From: Ignavibacteria bacterium UBA7675
Lineage (GTDB): Bacteria; Bacteroidota; Ignavibacteria; Kapaibacteriales; UB7675
Length of the DNA: 64,000 bases
Assembly: GCA_002483085.1 (NCBI GenBank)
Contig: DLHF01000072.1
Span: forward strand, 79,123 to 143,122
Direction: 5' to 3'
Shown here: in pieces, positions 26,265-34,748 of the stretch
Layout: the number at the start of each line of letters is the position of its first letter
Numbering within the stretch: position 1 is the first letter of the stretch
Made by a program: the position numbers and the translations under genes
Notes under the pieces: model-generated
Database searches by the model: none
Told to the model about the DNA's origin: nothing
What the model saw: the letters and a program-made list of their open reading frames with translations, nothing else

Positions 26265-27365
26265 TTATCCGGCAGACGGTGGCCTCACAGCCGTGAGCAA
26301 AACGTCATCGCCAACACGCGCAACATCTACAAGCCGGAAGCGTTCGGCCTGCTCTAACGTGCTGGTACTCAACCGCCCAAATGTCTGCAAACCATTGCCA
26401 ATAACAATAGGCGCGTAGAACAGCCGGAGTTCGTCCACAGCACCAGCCCGCATGAATGCAGAATGAACAACAGCACCACCTTCTACCAAGACGGACGCTA
26501 TGCCGCGCTCGCCGAGCACGCGCAATACAGCGTGTGGTTCCAGAATACCAGTCCCATCGCTTTCTATGGCGAGTACAACCACACCCCGATCCTCCAGCTC
26601 GCGAGCAGTGCCCGAAGCAGCGACATCGGCAGTACATACAACAATCGTTTCGGCGCGGAGTGGAGTGCTGAACATTTTCCTGTCGGCAGGTAGGCGCAGT
26701 TGTGGAGCGAGCACAACGCGCTTCGGATGCCGACCTTCCACCATACGCACAGTCAGCTCGGGATCGTCCTTCCGCACAGTATTTGCGCCTACTACTACGG
26801 CGTCGATTTCCGAGCGCATACGGTGTACCAGCATGCGGCTTTCCTCACCTGTAATCCAGAACGACTGCCCGCTCGCAGTTGCAATACAGCCATCAAGCGA
26901 CTGGGCAGCCTTGAGCACAACATACGGTGTCTTTTCTACAATGTACTTGCTAAAGTAGCGATTTAGCCAGCGGCTTTCCTGCTCAAGCACGCCAGTGACC
27001 ACGTCGATACCGGCATTGCGAAGCCGCTCTATTCCCTGCCCAGCCACCTCCGGGTTGGGGTCCATCATTCCCACTACGACTCGCCCTACTTTGCGCTCGA
27101 TAAGCATATCTGCACAGGGAGGTGTTTTACCGTGATGCGAACAGGGTTCGAGGTTGACAACTACAGTCGCCCCTTCTGCATTACCACCGGCATTCCGCAC
27201 GGCATCAACTTCGGCGTGATCGCCACCGTACAGATGGTGCCGTCCTTCGCCTACCACCCTGCCATTGCGGAGTATCACACATCCCACAAGAGGATTCGGG
27301 CTTACGTATCCAGCGCTTTGTGCCGCCAGTTCGAGCGCCCGCGCCATTGCCTGCTCATTTGTCAT
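26265..27365 (-). CDS. ribD: Bifunctional riboflavin biosynthesis deaminase/reductase RibD
   Basis: Encodes 366 residues, the usual RibD length. The N-terminal deaminase (1-145) has the zinc site HAEV and PCSHHGKTPPC and the start SPNPLVGCVIL. The C-terminal reductase (about 150-366) has PYVVLKAAQSLDGCIA, WITGEESRMLVHRMRSEIDAVVVGANTVRKDDPELTVR and a GGAVVHSAF motif for NADPH binding. It catalyses two consecutive steps from the GTP-cyclohydrolase product to 5-amino-6-ribitylaminouracil phosphate. The 5' end overlaps the upstream lipoprotein gene by 11 bp. No other rib gene is nearby. Confidence 0.96.
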   Translation of the reverse strand: MTNEQAMARALELAAQSAGYVSPNPLVGCVILRNGRVVGEGRHHLYGGDHAEVDAVRNAGGNAEGATVVVNLEPCSHHGKTPPCADMLIERKVGRVVVGMMDPNPEVAGQGIERLRNAGIDVVTGVLEQESRWLNRYFSKYIVEKTPYVVLKAAQSLDGCIATASGQSFWITGEESRMLVHRMRSEIDAVVVGANTVRKDDPELTVRMVEGRHPKRVVLAPQLRLPADRKMFSTPLRAETIVVCTADVAASGTARELEDRGVVVLAIESDGTGILEPHAVLRVLGERGIASVLVEGGAVVHSAFMRAGAVDELRLFYAPIVIGNGLQTFGRLSTSTLEQAERFRLVDVARVGDDVLLTAVRPPSAG

Positions 27366-28212
27366 GTGGTACTTTCCAGCTAAAAGGAATCACAACAGAG
27401 TATGGCGAAGGTCGTGCAGGCAGCGTCAGTACCACATTGTATTTGCCCGGCGGAAGCGGCTTGCCTTGTGCGTCCATACCATTCCAGGGAAGTTCATAAC
27501 GCCGCACTTCGCCAATGTTTTTTGGTTCGACAAATGCCGTCATTTGCATAAATATCTGGGCTTGCGACGAATTCCACACAGCGGTGCCACTTTCGCTGGT
27601 AATCATAACACGCAGCCGCTCCGACGATGGAAAATACTCGCCGTTGATCATTCTTTTTCGCTCGGCCAGCACAACAAAAAGCGCCGAACTATCGGTGGAG
27701 TCTTCCACCCACCCTTTCAGCTCCAGAGCGTGTAGGGAATGTTGGTTCTCTGTAAGAGGTGGAAGCGAAAAGCCCTGTTCAGCAGCATACACACGCCCCC
27801 CTCGTACCGTGATAAGCGTCTGGGTATATATGGAGTCGAACGGTACACCAAGCGCATTGGTCCAGCGCGACATCGCTTCTAGCGCCATGGTCTTGGCGGT
27901 GTCGTTCTCTACAGAAGAAGAAGCAAGCGTATGGTTTACAGTGTCGAGCAGGCCGCGATCAGGATGATACAGCAGAGTACGCACTTCTCGGATATTGCGA
28001 ACAAAGCTTACTGCGGCTCCTGTGTCTGTGCCGGTTCCCGCAATAGTCAACTCCACGCGGATATCGCCGCCTACCGAACGTATTAGGTCGATGTGGAAAT
28101 CGGCAGGCGGAGGCGGATATGTAGTTGTTTTCACAGTATCTCCACTGCTGCTACATCCTGTAGCCATACCCAGCAAAACGAGCACTGCCCCGTAGAAAAG
28201 AATATTCATCAT
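27355..28212 (-). CDS. Lipoprotein with BsuPI-like C-terminal domain
   Basis: Encodes 285 residues. ATG 28212 (or 28209) starts a lipoprotein signal MMNILFYGAVLVLLGMATGC, so Cys20 is probably lipidated; a start further upstream would bury the signal. The C-terminal part has the order of the BsuPI (intracellular proteinase inhibitor) Ig-like domain: GTAVWNSSQAQIFMQM, then YELPWNGMDAQGKPLPPGKYNVVLTL. The middle region (60-160) is not recognised. It overlaps ribD by 11 bp, which suggests translational coupling, though no common function is apparent. In the upstream gap of 414 bp lies repeat copy D. Confidence 0.7.
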   Translation of the reverse strand: MMNILFYGAVLVLLGMATGCSSSGDTVKTTTYPPPPADFHIDLIRSVGGDIRVELTIAGTGTDTGAAVSFVRNIREVRTLLYHPDRGLLDTVNHTLASSSVENDTAKTMALEAMSRWTNALGVPFDSIYTQTLITVRGGRVYAAEQGFSLPPLTENQHSLHALELKGWVEDSTDSSALFVVLAERKRMINGEYFPSSERLRVMITSESGTAVWNSSQAQIFMQMTAFVEPKNIGEVRRYELPWNGMDAQGKPLPPGKYNVVLTLPARPSPYSVVIPFSWKVPHDK

Positions 28213-28244
28213 AGTTTGAAGTTCTGTTAGTAGAATGAAGTTGT

Positions 28245-28470
28245 CTACCGTTCTGTTGCAAGCGCACGCGCCTTCGCTCATGCGTTTTGTCTTTGCACCG
28301 CGCAGCACCGCCGCCACGTGTTGTCCGCTCTTCTGCGCCCTAGCGCAAGGCGTAGCAACAGCCACCGAACGGATGTGCGACCGGTGACAGCGACGCCCCG
28401 TAGAGACGCCCATCCGGGCGTCTCCGGCAGCCACGCCCGTGCCACAACATACGGAATCGAGAACACAACC
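28245..28470 (+). repeat. Dispersed intergenic repeat, copy D, with an inserted palindrome
   Basis: Core TGCGACCGGTGACAGCG at 28376-28392 and second block ACGCCCGTGCCAC at 28433-28445. Upstream blocks GCGCACGCG, CTTCGCTCATGCGTTTTGTCT and TGCACCGCGCAGCACCGCC match copy E closely. The spacing between core and second block is 40 bp rather than 18-20 because a palindrome, GAGACGCCC-atcc-GGGCGTCTC (28403-28424), sits between them. The rest of the gap (28471-28626) shows no supported gene. Confidence 0.72.
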
Positions 28471-28626
28471 ATAGCCAGCTTCGATGGCCGAAGTATAAAC
28501 TCGTGAAAACTAATTACGATGCGGTACAGCCAGCGAACCTCGCAGTACAGAAGCAGCCCAGCGCACAGCGATAGCTCCAAAGTACACATTTACTGGCAAA
28601 ACCAGCACAGCAGTGTTTACATCTTC

Positions 28627-29517
28627 CTACTCTGGATGTGTCAAACTGCGGCAACACGCTCGTATCCATTCTTCTATGGCAAAGCTCCCCGAGCGAGCAG
28701 CTTCGAGCACTTCCTCGTGCGACAGCGCAGCAGCAGCAGTTTCGTGCAATGTATTGCTGATAAGCGAGCAGCCAGCTACGAGCATACCGCACGCATGTGC
28801 ACATTCTGCTTCGTGGATAGTCGACATACCAATAGCTTGCCCTCCCAGTAGGCGAAAACAGCGCACTTCGGCAGGGGTTTCGTAGCTCGGCCCAGTAACA
28901 CCGAGATACGCTCCTTCGCGAAATGCTACACGCCTGCGCGTGAGCTCGCGCCCGATAGCTCTGCGTAAGTCTTCGTCGAAATAGGTGGGAGGATGGCTGT
29001 ACGACAGCGGAGTGGCGTAGAGCCATCCGCGACGAGCAGAGCGAAATGTCATATTTATAGTATCTGCAATAAGCATGATATCGCCGGTATGCCAGCCCGG
29101 CTGCAATCCGCCTGCGGAATTCAGCAAGAGCGCGGTGCGGGCGCCGAGCAGTGCCGCCAAAGCAACTGGCGCAACAACATCTTGCATCGCAGCGCCTTCG
29201 TACAGGTGAATCCTGCCGGTAAGCACCAGCAGCGATACGCCTTCCACTATGGCATGCCGCACCACACCAGCATGACCAGCTACTGTAGGTTGAGGGAAAT
29301 CGGGGAGTTCGTTGTACGACAGCACTGGCTTGGCACTCTCCTGCAACAGCGAGCTCATGCCCGATCCCGTTACCACAACAGCATCCACTGGCACCGGCAA
29401 TATCCTGCGCAAAACTTCTGCACTTTTCCCGAACTTCTGTTCGAGAGAAGCGCGAAAACGCTGTGGAAAACGATTCTCGACAGTTATGTTTTTGCGTTGT
29501 AGGTACTCTGATCCCAT
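28627..29517 (-). CDS. punA: Purine nucleoside phosphorylase, family I (trimeric type)
   Basis: Encodes 296 residues. It phosphorolyses purine nucleosides to the free base and ribose-1-phosphate. Family motifs are VVVTGSGMSSLL near the N-terminus (phosphate loop), GRIHLYEG, NSAGGLQPGWHTGDIMLIADTINM, YLGVTGPSYETPAEVR and GMSTIHEAECAHACGMLVAGCSLISN. The base-contacting SAGGL and the asparagine of SLISN are kept. The start at 29517 has an AAGGGAAG ribosome binding site; starts farther upstream would overlap the preceding gene. It lies 16 bp behind the FliK-like gene, probably in the same transcript. Confidence 0.93.
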   Translation of the reverse strand: MGSEYLQRKNITVENRFPQRFRASLEQKFGKSAEVLRRILPVPVDAVVVTGSGMSSLLQESAKPVLSYNELPDFPQPTVAGHAGVVRHAIVEGVSLLVLTGRIHLYEGAAMQDVVAPVALAALLGARTALLLNSAGGLQPGWHTGDIMLIADTINMTFRSARRGWLYATPLSYSHPPTYFDEDLRRAIGRELTRRRVAFREGAYLGVTGPSYETPAEVRCFRLLGGQAIGMSTIHEAECAHACGMLVAGCSLISNTLHETAAAALSHEEVLEAARSGSFAIEEWIRACCRSLTHPE

Positions 29518-29533
29518 GTGTGTAGAACTTCCC

Positions 29534-30757
29534 TTATACAACGAGATTGACGCGCTGTAGGAGTTTGGGAAAGACATCATCACTACTCTGCCTGTCGCGC
29601 ACAGAAAGCGACTGAAGCACAAAGCCCGATTGATTAAGGCCGCGTGCCAATTCATCGCGATACTGGTCGATAAACTCAGCGTCTTCGGGTGTATCGGCCA
29701 GAATAGTAAGCGACAACATTTTTTTCACAGCAAAGCCACTGGCGGTTATTTCGCCGAGAGCCGACATTTCCGTAGTAATGCGAAATGCTTGTGGGCCTTC
29801 CTTTGTACCCTGCTTGTCGGCGTCGATCTCCAATCGACCAGCGATCAGGTCGGTACCCAACGGCAGCAAAACATGAAACACGAGTGCTGCATGGTGCTGT
29901 AGTGCAAAGATATTGTACAATTGCTGCGCTTCCATCGTCTCCATCACACCTGCGGCGGCATCACGCACAAGCAGGACACCCGGGTCGGCAGCCGATTCGG
30001 TCTGCCCCATAAGCTGTTGCAGCAAACCATACACGCTTCCCTCTACTGCACTTGGCATAGAAAACCTGCGAAACACATCGCGCACCGAAGTAAACGAACT
30101 TTGCACAGCCGCTATGAGGGAATCAACCGCGCCTTTTGTAGGAGCAGCATCCGACGCCTGAAGAGTGGCAATATGCCGCTTGATGTTCTTTCCACCCACA
30201 AAAAGCGACTCCATCATATTATAGAACTTGGGCTCTATAGGAATACCGGCGTCGAGCATACGGCCAATAATCTCGATTTGTTCACGCAGCGAGGCCGTGC
30301 CGGGCGGAATCGCAAGCCCTGCCAGCACATCGCGCACGTCGCCAGCCGTAAGCGTAGATTTCATACCACGCAGTGCGCGCACTGCTTCCAATGTCACCGG
30401 ATTGGCCTGTATACCGAGAATGCGCACGACATCGGCTTCGTGAAGCTCGGTAGCAGTACCAGCTACGGCGTGCACGGTAAGCACAGGAGTAGGCTCAATA
30501 GCCTGGACACGAAACATCACGGTGTCGCCGCCGTGCAATTGCCCGGCAGGAATCACCGCATCTACTATACCCGAAGGCAACTCTATGCGCGCAGCCGTAG
30601 CGGACAACAGCTCTACTACTGTTCCGCGCACAATGTCGCCCACATGCAGGACAGCGGCGGGGCGCTGCGGCACCGGAGTGTCCCGTTGTCGTACCGATGG
30701 CTTTGGTTCCTGGCCAACCGGAGAGATCGACGACGGCCCTTCGAGAGAACTACCCAT
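29534..30757 (-). CDS. Protein with a FliK-like (hook-length control) C-terminal domain
   Basis: Encodes 407 residues, cytoplasmic, without signal or membrane segments. Residues 1-35 are disordered and proline-rich, 36-110 look like a small beta-barrel (VGDIVRGTVVELLSATAARIEL...GDTVMFRV), and the middle is helical. Residues 310-405 (FHVLLPLGTDLIAGRLEIDAD...ITTEMSALGEITASGFAVKKMLSLTILAD...LARGLNQSGFVLQSLSVRD) resemble the Flg_hook domain of FliK. FliK controls flagellar hook length, but no flagellar genes are present here, so this may be a stand-alone relative. The start has a GGAAGG site. The gene is divergent from the plus-strand BNR gene. Confidence 0.6.
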   Translation of the reverse strand: MGSSLEGPSSISPVGQEPKPSVRQRDTPVPQRPAAVLHVGDIVRGTVVELLSATAARIELPSGIVDAVIPAGQLHGGDTVMFRVQAIEPTPVLTVHAVAGTATELHEADVVRILGIQANPVTLEAVRALRGMKSTLTAGDVRDVLAGLAIPPGTASLREQIEIIGRMLDAGIPIEPKFYNMMESLFVGGKNIKRHIATLQASDAAPTKGAVDSLIAAVQSSFTSVRDVFRRFSMPSAVEGSVYGLLQQLMGQTESAADPGVLLVRDAAAGVMETMEAQQLYNIFALQHHAALVFHVLLPLGTDLIAGRLEIDADKQGTKEGPQAFRITTEMSALGEITASGFAVKKMLSLTILADTPEDAEFIDQYRDELARGLNQSGFVLQSLSVRDRQSSDDVFPKLLQRVNLVV

Positions 30758-30829
30758 TAAGCGCCTTCCGGTAGATGTTTTTTTTTAGTATCTTCCGGGC
30801 AATGTTAATTACAACTGTTGATAAGCTCT

Positions 30830-32230
30830 ATGAATACCCGAATCCCGGAAAATAGAAAAATTCCCGCCAACGGACAATTGCGGTATCTACTTCTTCTGTT
30901 AGGATTCATGCTCGCAGCATGGCCAGTAGAAGCATCGGCACAGCGCGCATGGCGAATGCTGTTAAATACCGAAACATTCTCTGTGGCTGTGAATCCCTTG
31001 AACCCACGTACACTGTATGCTGGCGGCAACGCCCGCAAGGTCTATCGCTCCTACGATGCCGGGCGGACATGGGACACACTGGCCGTAGGATTTATCGACG
31101 GCAATGGCTGGTTCTCCAATGTCTTTGTCCATCCAGTCGATACCAATGTCGTACTGGTTGGGGGATCGCAGCTCGGCACTGTGCAGCGCAGCACCGATAA
31201 TGGTGTTACATGGACAAAAGTCCTCGATCCTTCGCCCAACAACATAGCTCTGAACGGCGAGGTCATCATCGCAAAGCCCGACAACACCGATACAATGTAT
31301 CTGGGAGGGCTCAACCCGGCGGATATTTACCGCAGTAGCAACCGAGGCGTCACCTGGGATTCTATCTCCACTATCGAGGATGTGCCCTTTCTCTGTACGC
31401 TCACGATCCGCACCGACAGTACAAACGTCATTTTCGCTGGTTGTGCCGATGGTATTATTCATAAATCGACAGATGGCGGGCGAACATGGTACAAGACTGT
31501 CATGATTAAGAATATCGAAGACCCTTTTCAGTCGCTTGAAATTCCCAAAATCGTGATGAGCAAAAGCAATCCAATGCTCGGCTATGCAACAGTGACATGT
31601 TTTTCGCCCTACAGCCTGCCTAATGGCGGACTGTACCGCACAACAGACGGCGGGGAAACGTGGAAACATTTTGCATTTGCTGATACAAGTATGTGGTCGC
31701 TGGCATTGGGTGGAGTCAACGACGAGTATATTTTTATCGGCGGTTTTAGCGCCCATGAGCTGATTCGCGGCGCGGGTATAGTGCGGGAAATCGGCAGTAC
31801 GGGCTCGCTCTGGTTAGACCTCGACAATACCATTCCGTGGCAGCCCGGCAACCACGGAGGTATTCAGAATATGTGGATGATGAAGGTATCTGGTCCTGCA
31901 GCTATACCCATTGTGTATATGGCAACTGAAGCAGGGCTCTTTGTGTACGATGATTATGCAGTATCTGTACCGGAAACCTCTTCTTCATACGGAGTTGCCT
32001 TGTCGCTCTCTCCCGATGGTACTGCAACCGCCGTCCTGCCCGACTGGTGTACCGAGCCATTTACCCTGCGCTGCTTCGACATGCTGGGAAATAGCGTTGG
32101 TACGTTTAGTGCAGTTGGCCCCGGTCGCCACCAGTTTGCATTACAGCAGCTTTCTACAGGCCGCTATTACTTACAGGTAATCTACAAAGGCAGTATTATT
32201 GGGTCTGTGCTGAGCTCCTATAGCCGCTGA
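30830..32230 (+). CDS. Secreted BNR-repeat protein, probable T9SS cargo
   Basis: Encodes 466 residues from ATG 30830. An in-frame TTG at 30818 is a weaker start. The N-terminus is basic, then has a hydrophobic segment LRYLLLLLGFMLAAWPVEASAQ ending in a signal-peptidase-like ASA. Asp-box repeats follow: VYRSYDAGRTWDTL, VQRSTDNGVTWTKV, IYRSSNRGVTWDSI, IHKSTDGGRTWYKT and LYRTTDGGETWKHF, so a beta-propeller related to the 23302-25923 protein is expected. The C-terminal ~75 residues (FTLRCFDMLGNSVGTFSAVGPGRHQFAL...STGRYYLQVIYKG) look like a T9SS sorting domain but lack the usual PNP motif, so secretion by T9SS is likely rather than certain. Confidence 0.8.
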   Translation: MNTRIPENRKIPANGQLRYLLLLLGFMLAAWPVEASAQRAWRMLLNTETFSVAVNPLNPRTLYAGGNARKVYRSYDAGRTWDTLAVGFIDGNGWFSNVFVHPVDTNVVLVGGSQLGTVQRSTDNGVTWTKVLDPSPNNIALNGEVIIAKPDNTDTMYLGGLNPADIYRSSNRGVTWDSISTIEDVPFLCTLTIRTDSTNVIFAGCADGIIHKSTDGGRTWYKTVMIKNIEDPFQSLEIPKIVMSKSNPMLGYATVTCFSPYSLPNGGLYRTTDGGETWKHFAFADTSMWSLALGGVNDEYIFIGGFSAHELIRGAGIVREIGSTGSLWLDLDNTIPWQPGNHGGIQNMWMMKVSGPAAIPIVYMATEAGLFVYDDYAVSVPETSSSYGVALSLSPDGTATAVLPDWCTEPFTLRCFDMLGNSVGTFSAVGPGRHQFALQQLSTGRYYLQVIYKGSIIGSVLSSYSR

Positions 32231-32412
32231 TAACCAAGCATACTCATTTGGCACAGTAATTGCCCTTTAACTTCTGACTACGGGAAGAGTTTTCTGCTGT
32301 GTTTACGAGGCTGGATGATAGCGCGTGGAAGAAGAGAGCGCGTATCGACGGCAGCAGTATGCTCCCCGTTGTGTACATTCATACATAGAAGCTTTCCTCC
32401 TACTATCAGGTC

Positions 32413-33438
32413 ATGTATATGGCATCCGTAGGCGACATACTACGCGAAAAACGCATCGAACAGCATCGCAGTATTGAGCAGGTTGCAAACGCGATAAAAA
32501 TACGCGTAAACATACTGCATGCAATTGAAAACAATGAGTTGGATGTGCTCCCGCCTCCGTATGTAAAGTCCTTCGTAAAAACATACGCCCGGCTGCTGGG
32601 GCTTTCTGATAGAGAGGAAATTAAAGGATTTATAGCATCGCAAGTACAGACTCCAAAGACATTCCGCACAACCCCGCCTACCTCGGAAACAGCTCCCGCC
32701 CCTAAACCCGTGGTTGTTACCCGAGCCAAAAACGAAGACTATCAGCCCCCCGTTTCTGCACAAGACAACCCTCTTTCTGCCATTGACTCCCAGCCGCGCT
32801 CTAATACCCAAGTCAATATTATTGTGTCCATCGGCCTTGTGCTCGGTGCACTCGCGCTTCTCTACTACTTTGTTTTCGACAATAGCGGGGAAACACAGGT
32901 GGCCGAGCAATATCCGCCCCCCACTCAGCCCATTGAAGTAGGTACAAGCGAACCGGCTACTGTAGAAACAGCTATTCCTTCGGTCGATTCAGCAGCCGTT
33001 GAAGCTGTAGCCGAACAGGACAGCCTCATTCTGGAGGCGCGAGCTACCGATAGAGTGTGGATCAGCATTGTGGCGGATGGCAAGAGAAGCTCACAGATGA
33101 CACTGGAAGTCGATAATACCTACCGATGGTCTGCCGACTCCATTTTTACGCTGTCGCTGGGCAATGCAGGCGGTGTACGGTTTACTCTCAATGGCAAACC
33201 TCTGAAACAAATGGGCAAAACGGGAGCTATTGTGAGGAATATTCGTATTACGCGCAATGGGGTGATCTCGTCCAGTTCGCCGTACACCTCTTCTGTTACA
33301 GCAAGGTCTACAGCAAAGCCGCGCCCGAGCACAGCAACCCCACAGCGCAGAACACCGGTTTCTATTACGCCCGTTGAAACCAAAGCGCCACCTCCTTCCA
33401 TTCCCCCTGCCGAGAAACACACTCCTATCAAAGACTAG
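32413..33438 (+). CDS. RodZ-like protein: HTH, single membrane helix, DUF4115
   Basis: Encodes 341 residues. Residues 3-67 form the RodZ-type helix-turn-helix (VGDILREKRIEQHRSIEQVANAIKIRVNILHAIENNELDVLPPPYVKSFVKTYARLLGL). A proline-rich linker, one membrane helix (about 134-156, NIIVSIGLVLGALALLYYFVF), and a periplasmic DUF4115 domain (about 205-285, LEARATDRVWISIVADGKR...RFTLNGKPLKQMGKTG) follow, then a Pro/Thr-rich tail. RodZ links MreB to the membrane to keep rod shape. No mre genes are nearby. Start ATG 32413 or 32419; CAGG lies just upstream. Confidence 0.88.
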   Translation: MYMASVGDILREKRIEQHRSIEQVANAIKIRVNILHAIENNELDVLPPPYVKSFVKTYARLLGLSDREEIKGFIASQVQTPKTFRTTPPTSETAPAPKPVVVTRAKNEDYQPPVSAQDNPLSAIDSQPRSNTQVNIIVSIGLVLGALALLYYFVFDNSGETQVAEQYPPPTQPIEVGTSEPATVETAIPSVDSAAVEAVAEQDSLILEARATDRVWISIVADGKRSSQMTLEVDNTYRWSADSIFTLSLGNAGGVRFTLNGKPLKQMGKTGAIVRNIRITRNGVISSSSPYTSSVTARSTAKPRPSTATPQRRTPVSITPVETKAPPPSIPPAEKHTPIKD

Positions 33439-33503
33439 CTCTATAAGTGCTGCGAGCACAAACAACAACAGCAATAGAAATACCCACTGATAGAAACTGG
33501 CTC

Positions 33504-33704
33504 ACGTTCCGTTGCGAGCGCACGCGTCTTCGCTCATGCGTTTTGTCTCCGCACCGCGCTGCACCGCCGCCGCGTGTGGTCCACACTTCTGCGCCCTTGC
33601 ACAAAGCGCTGGGGCAGCCACAGAACGGATGTGCGACCGGTGACAGCGGCTAAGCGTGCGCCGAGCCACGCCCGTGCCACAGCATCTATGATCGAGAACA
33701 CAAC
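33504..33704 (+). repeat. Dispersed intergenic repeat, copy E
   Basis: Lies in the 320-bp gap between the convergent rodZ-like and kdsD genes. It contains the exact core TGCGACCGGTGACAGCG (33632-33648), the second block ACGCCCGTGCCAC (33668-33680) 19 bp later, and upstream blocks shared with copies C and D (CTCCGCACCGCGCTGCACC, CTTCTGCGCCCTTGCACAA), then GAGAACACAAC after the second block. It is the best full-length copy, about 200 bp. Confidence 0.75.
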
Positions 33705-33758
33705 CTATATAATTTTACAGGGAGCAGCAATGTACAGAGCAGATGTATAAAGGCTGGC

Positions 33759-34748
33759 TTATAGCCCGATGCGCACGATATCGTGTACGCGAATCACGCC
33801 TACGCATCTGTTATAGCTATCGACAACGGGCAAAACACTAATTTGCTTCTCTCTGTTTTCCATCAGAGAAAGGGCTTCTCCGAGAAGAGCCTCAGGTGCT
33901 ACCGTAACTGGCCGCAAAGTACATACGTCCGCTGCTTTCAGCGAGGTAATTTCTTCGTGCTGTTGCAGCGCACGGCGCACATCACCATCGGTAATAATAC
34001 CTTGGAGTTCTCCCCAATTATCAACCACACACACACAACCCAAGCCTTTTCTGGTGCTTTCAATTAAGGCTTCGCGAAACGAGGCATCAGGCGCAACAAC
34101 GGGCAGGTATTCCCCACCGTGCATAGTTTCGCGAACGCAGAGCGAGATATTGCGACCAAGCTGGCCGAGCGGATGCCGGGCAGCGAACTGGCCAATGGTA
34201 AAATTTTTCATACGGATAAGAGCCGCAGCAAGAGCATCGCCAAGCACAAGAGCGACAGTCGTGCTCGACATTGGAGCGGCATTCAGCGGACACGCCTCAC
34301 GCTCTATTGAAGCATCCAACACAATATCAGACAGCGCGGCAAGCGGTGAATCGACAGCACCAAGCACGGAGATTACTCTTATACCGCGCGTTCTTACAGG
34401 CGGAATTAACTTTAGCAGCTCTGCGGTATTACCACTTTTAGACAAAAAGAGAGCACAATCGCCCGATTCGATAATACCAATATCGCCATGAAGTGCTTCT
34501 ACGGGATGGAGAAAGACGGCGCTGGTCCCTGTACTCACTAATGTTGCGGCAATTTTTCGGCCTATGAGACCCGACTTACCAATACCGCTGACAACGACCT
34601 TATTTGCGGACGCCATCATTTCCACAGCGGCAGCAAACTGCCCATCGATACGCTCTGCTGTTCGCTGGAGGGCGGCCATTTCTTCCAGCACCACACGTCG
34701 TCCTTCGGTGAGAAGCTTATCGTGCAGAATGTCTACTTCTATACTCAT
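33759..34748 (-). CDS. kdsD: D-arabinose-5-phosphate isomerase KdsD/KpsF (SIS plus two CBS domains)
   Basis: Encodes 329 residues, the normal KdsD length. It interconverts ribulose-5-phosphate and arabinose-5-phosphate, the first step of Kdo synthesis for LPS. Residues 30-165 are the SIS domain (VVVSGIGKSGLIGRKIAATLVSTGTSAVFLHPVEALHGDIG, SKSGNTAELLKLIP). HPLGQLGR precedes two CBS domains (about 205-329; GLGCVCVVDNWGELQGIITDGDVRRAL). The ATG at 34748 overlaps the glycosyltransferase stop in ATGA, so it is translationally coupled as the last gene of an LPS operon. Confidence 0.95.
   Translation of the reverse strand: MSIEVDILHDKLLTEGRRVVLEEMAALQRTAERIDGQFAAAVEMMASANKVVVSGIGKSGLIGRKIAATLVSTGTSAVFLHPVEALHGDIGIIESGDCALFLSKSGNTAELLKLIPPVRTRGIRVISVLGAVDSPLAALSDIVLDASIEREACPLNAAPMSSTTVALVLGDALAAALIRMKNFTIGQFAARHPLGQLGRNISLCVRETMHGGEYLPVVAPDASFREALIESTRKGLGCVCVVDNWGELQGIITDGDVRRALQQHEEITSLKAADVCTLRPVTVAPEALLGEALSLMENREKQISVLPVVDSYNRCVGVIRVHDIVRIGL

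Noticed and set aside
28278..28589. A 103-codon minus-strand frame beginning with a hydrophobic segment, upstream of the lipoprotein gene
   Set aside because: Half of it is the translated repeat copy D, similar frames occur in other repeat copies, and no ribosome binding site precedes it.
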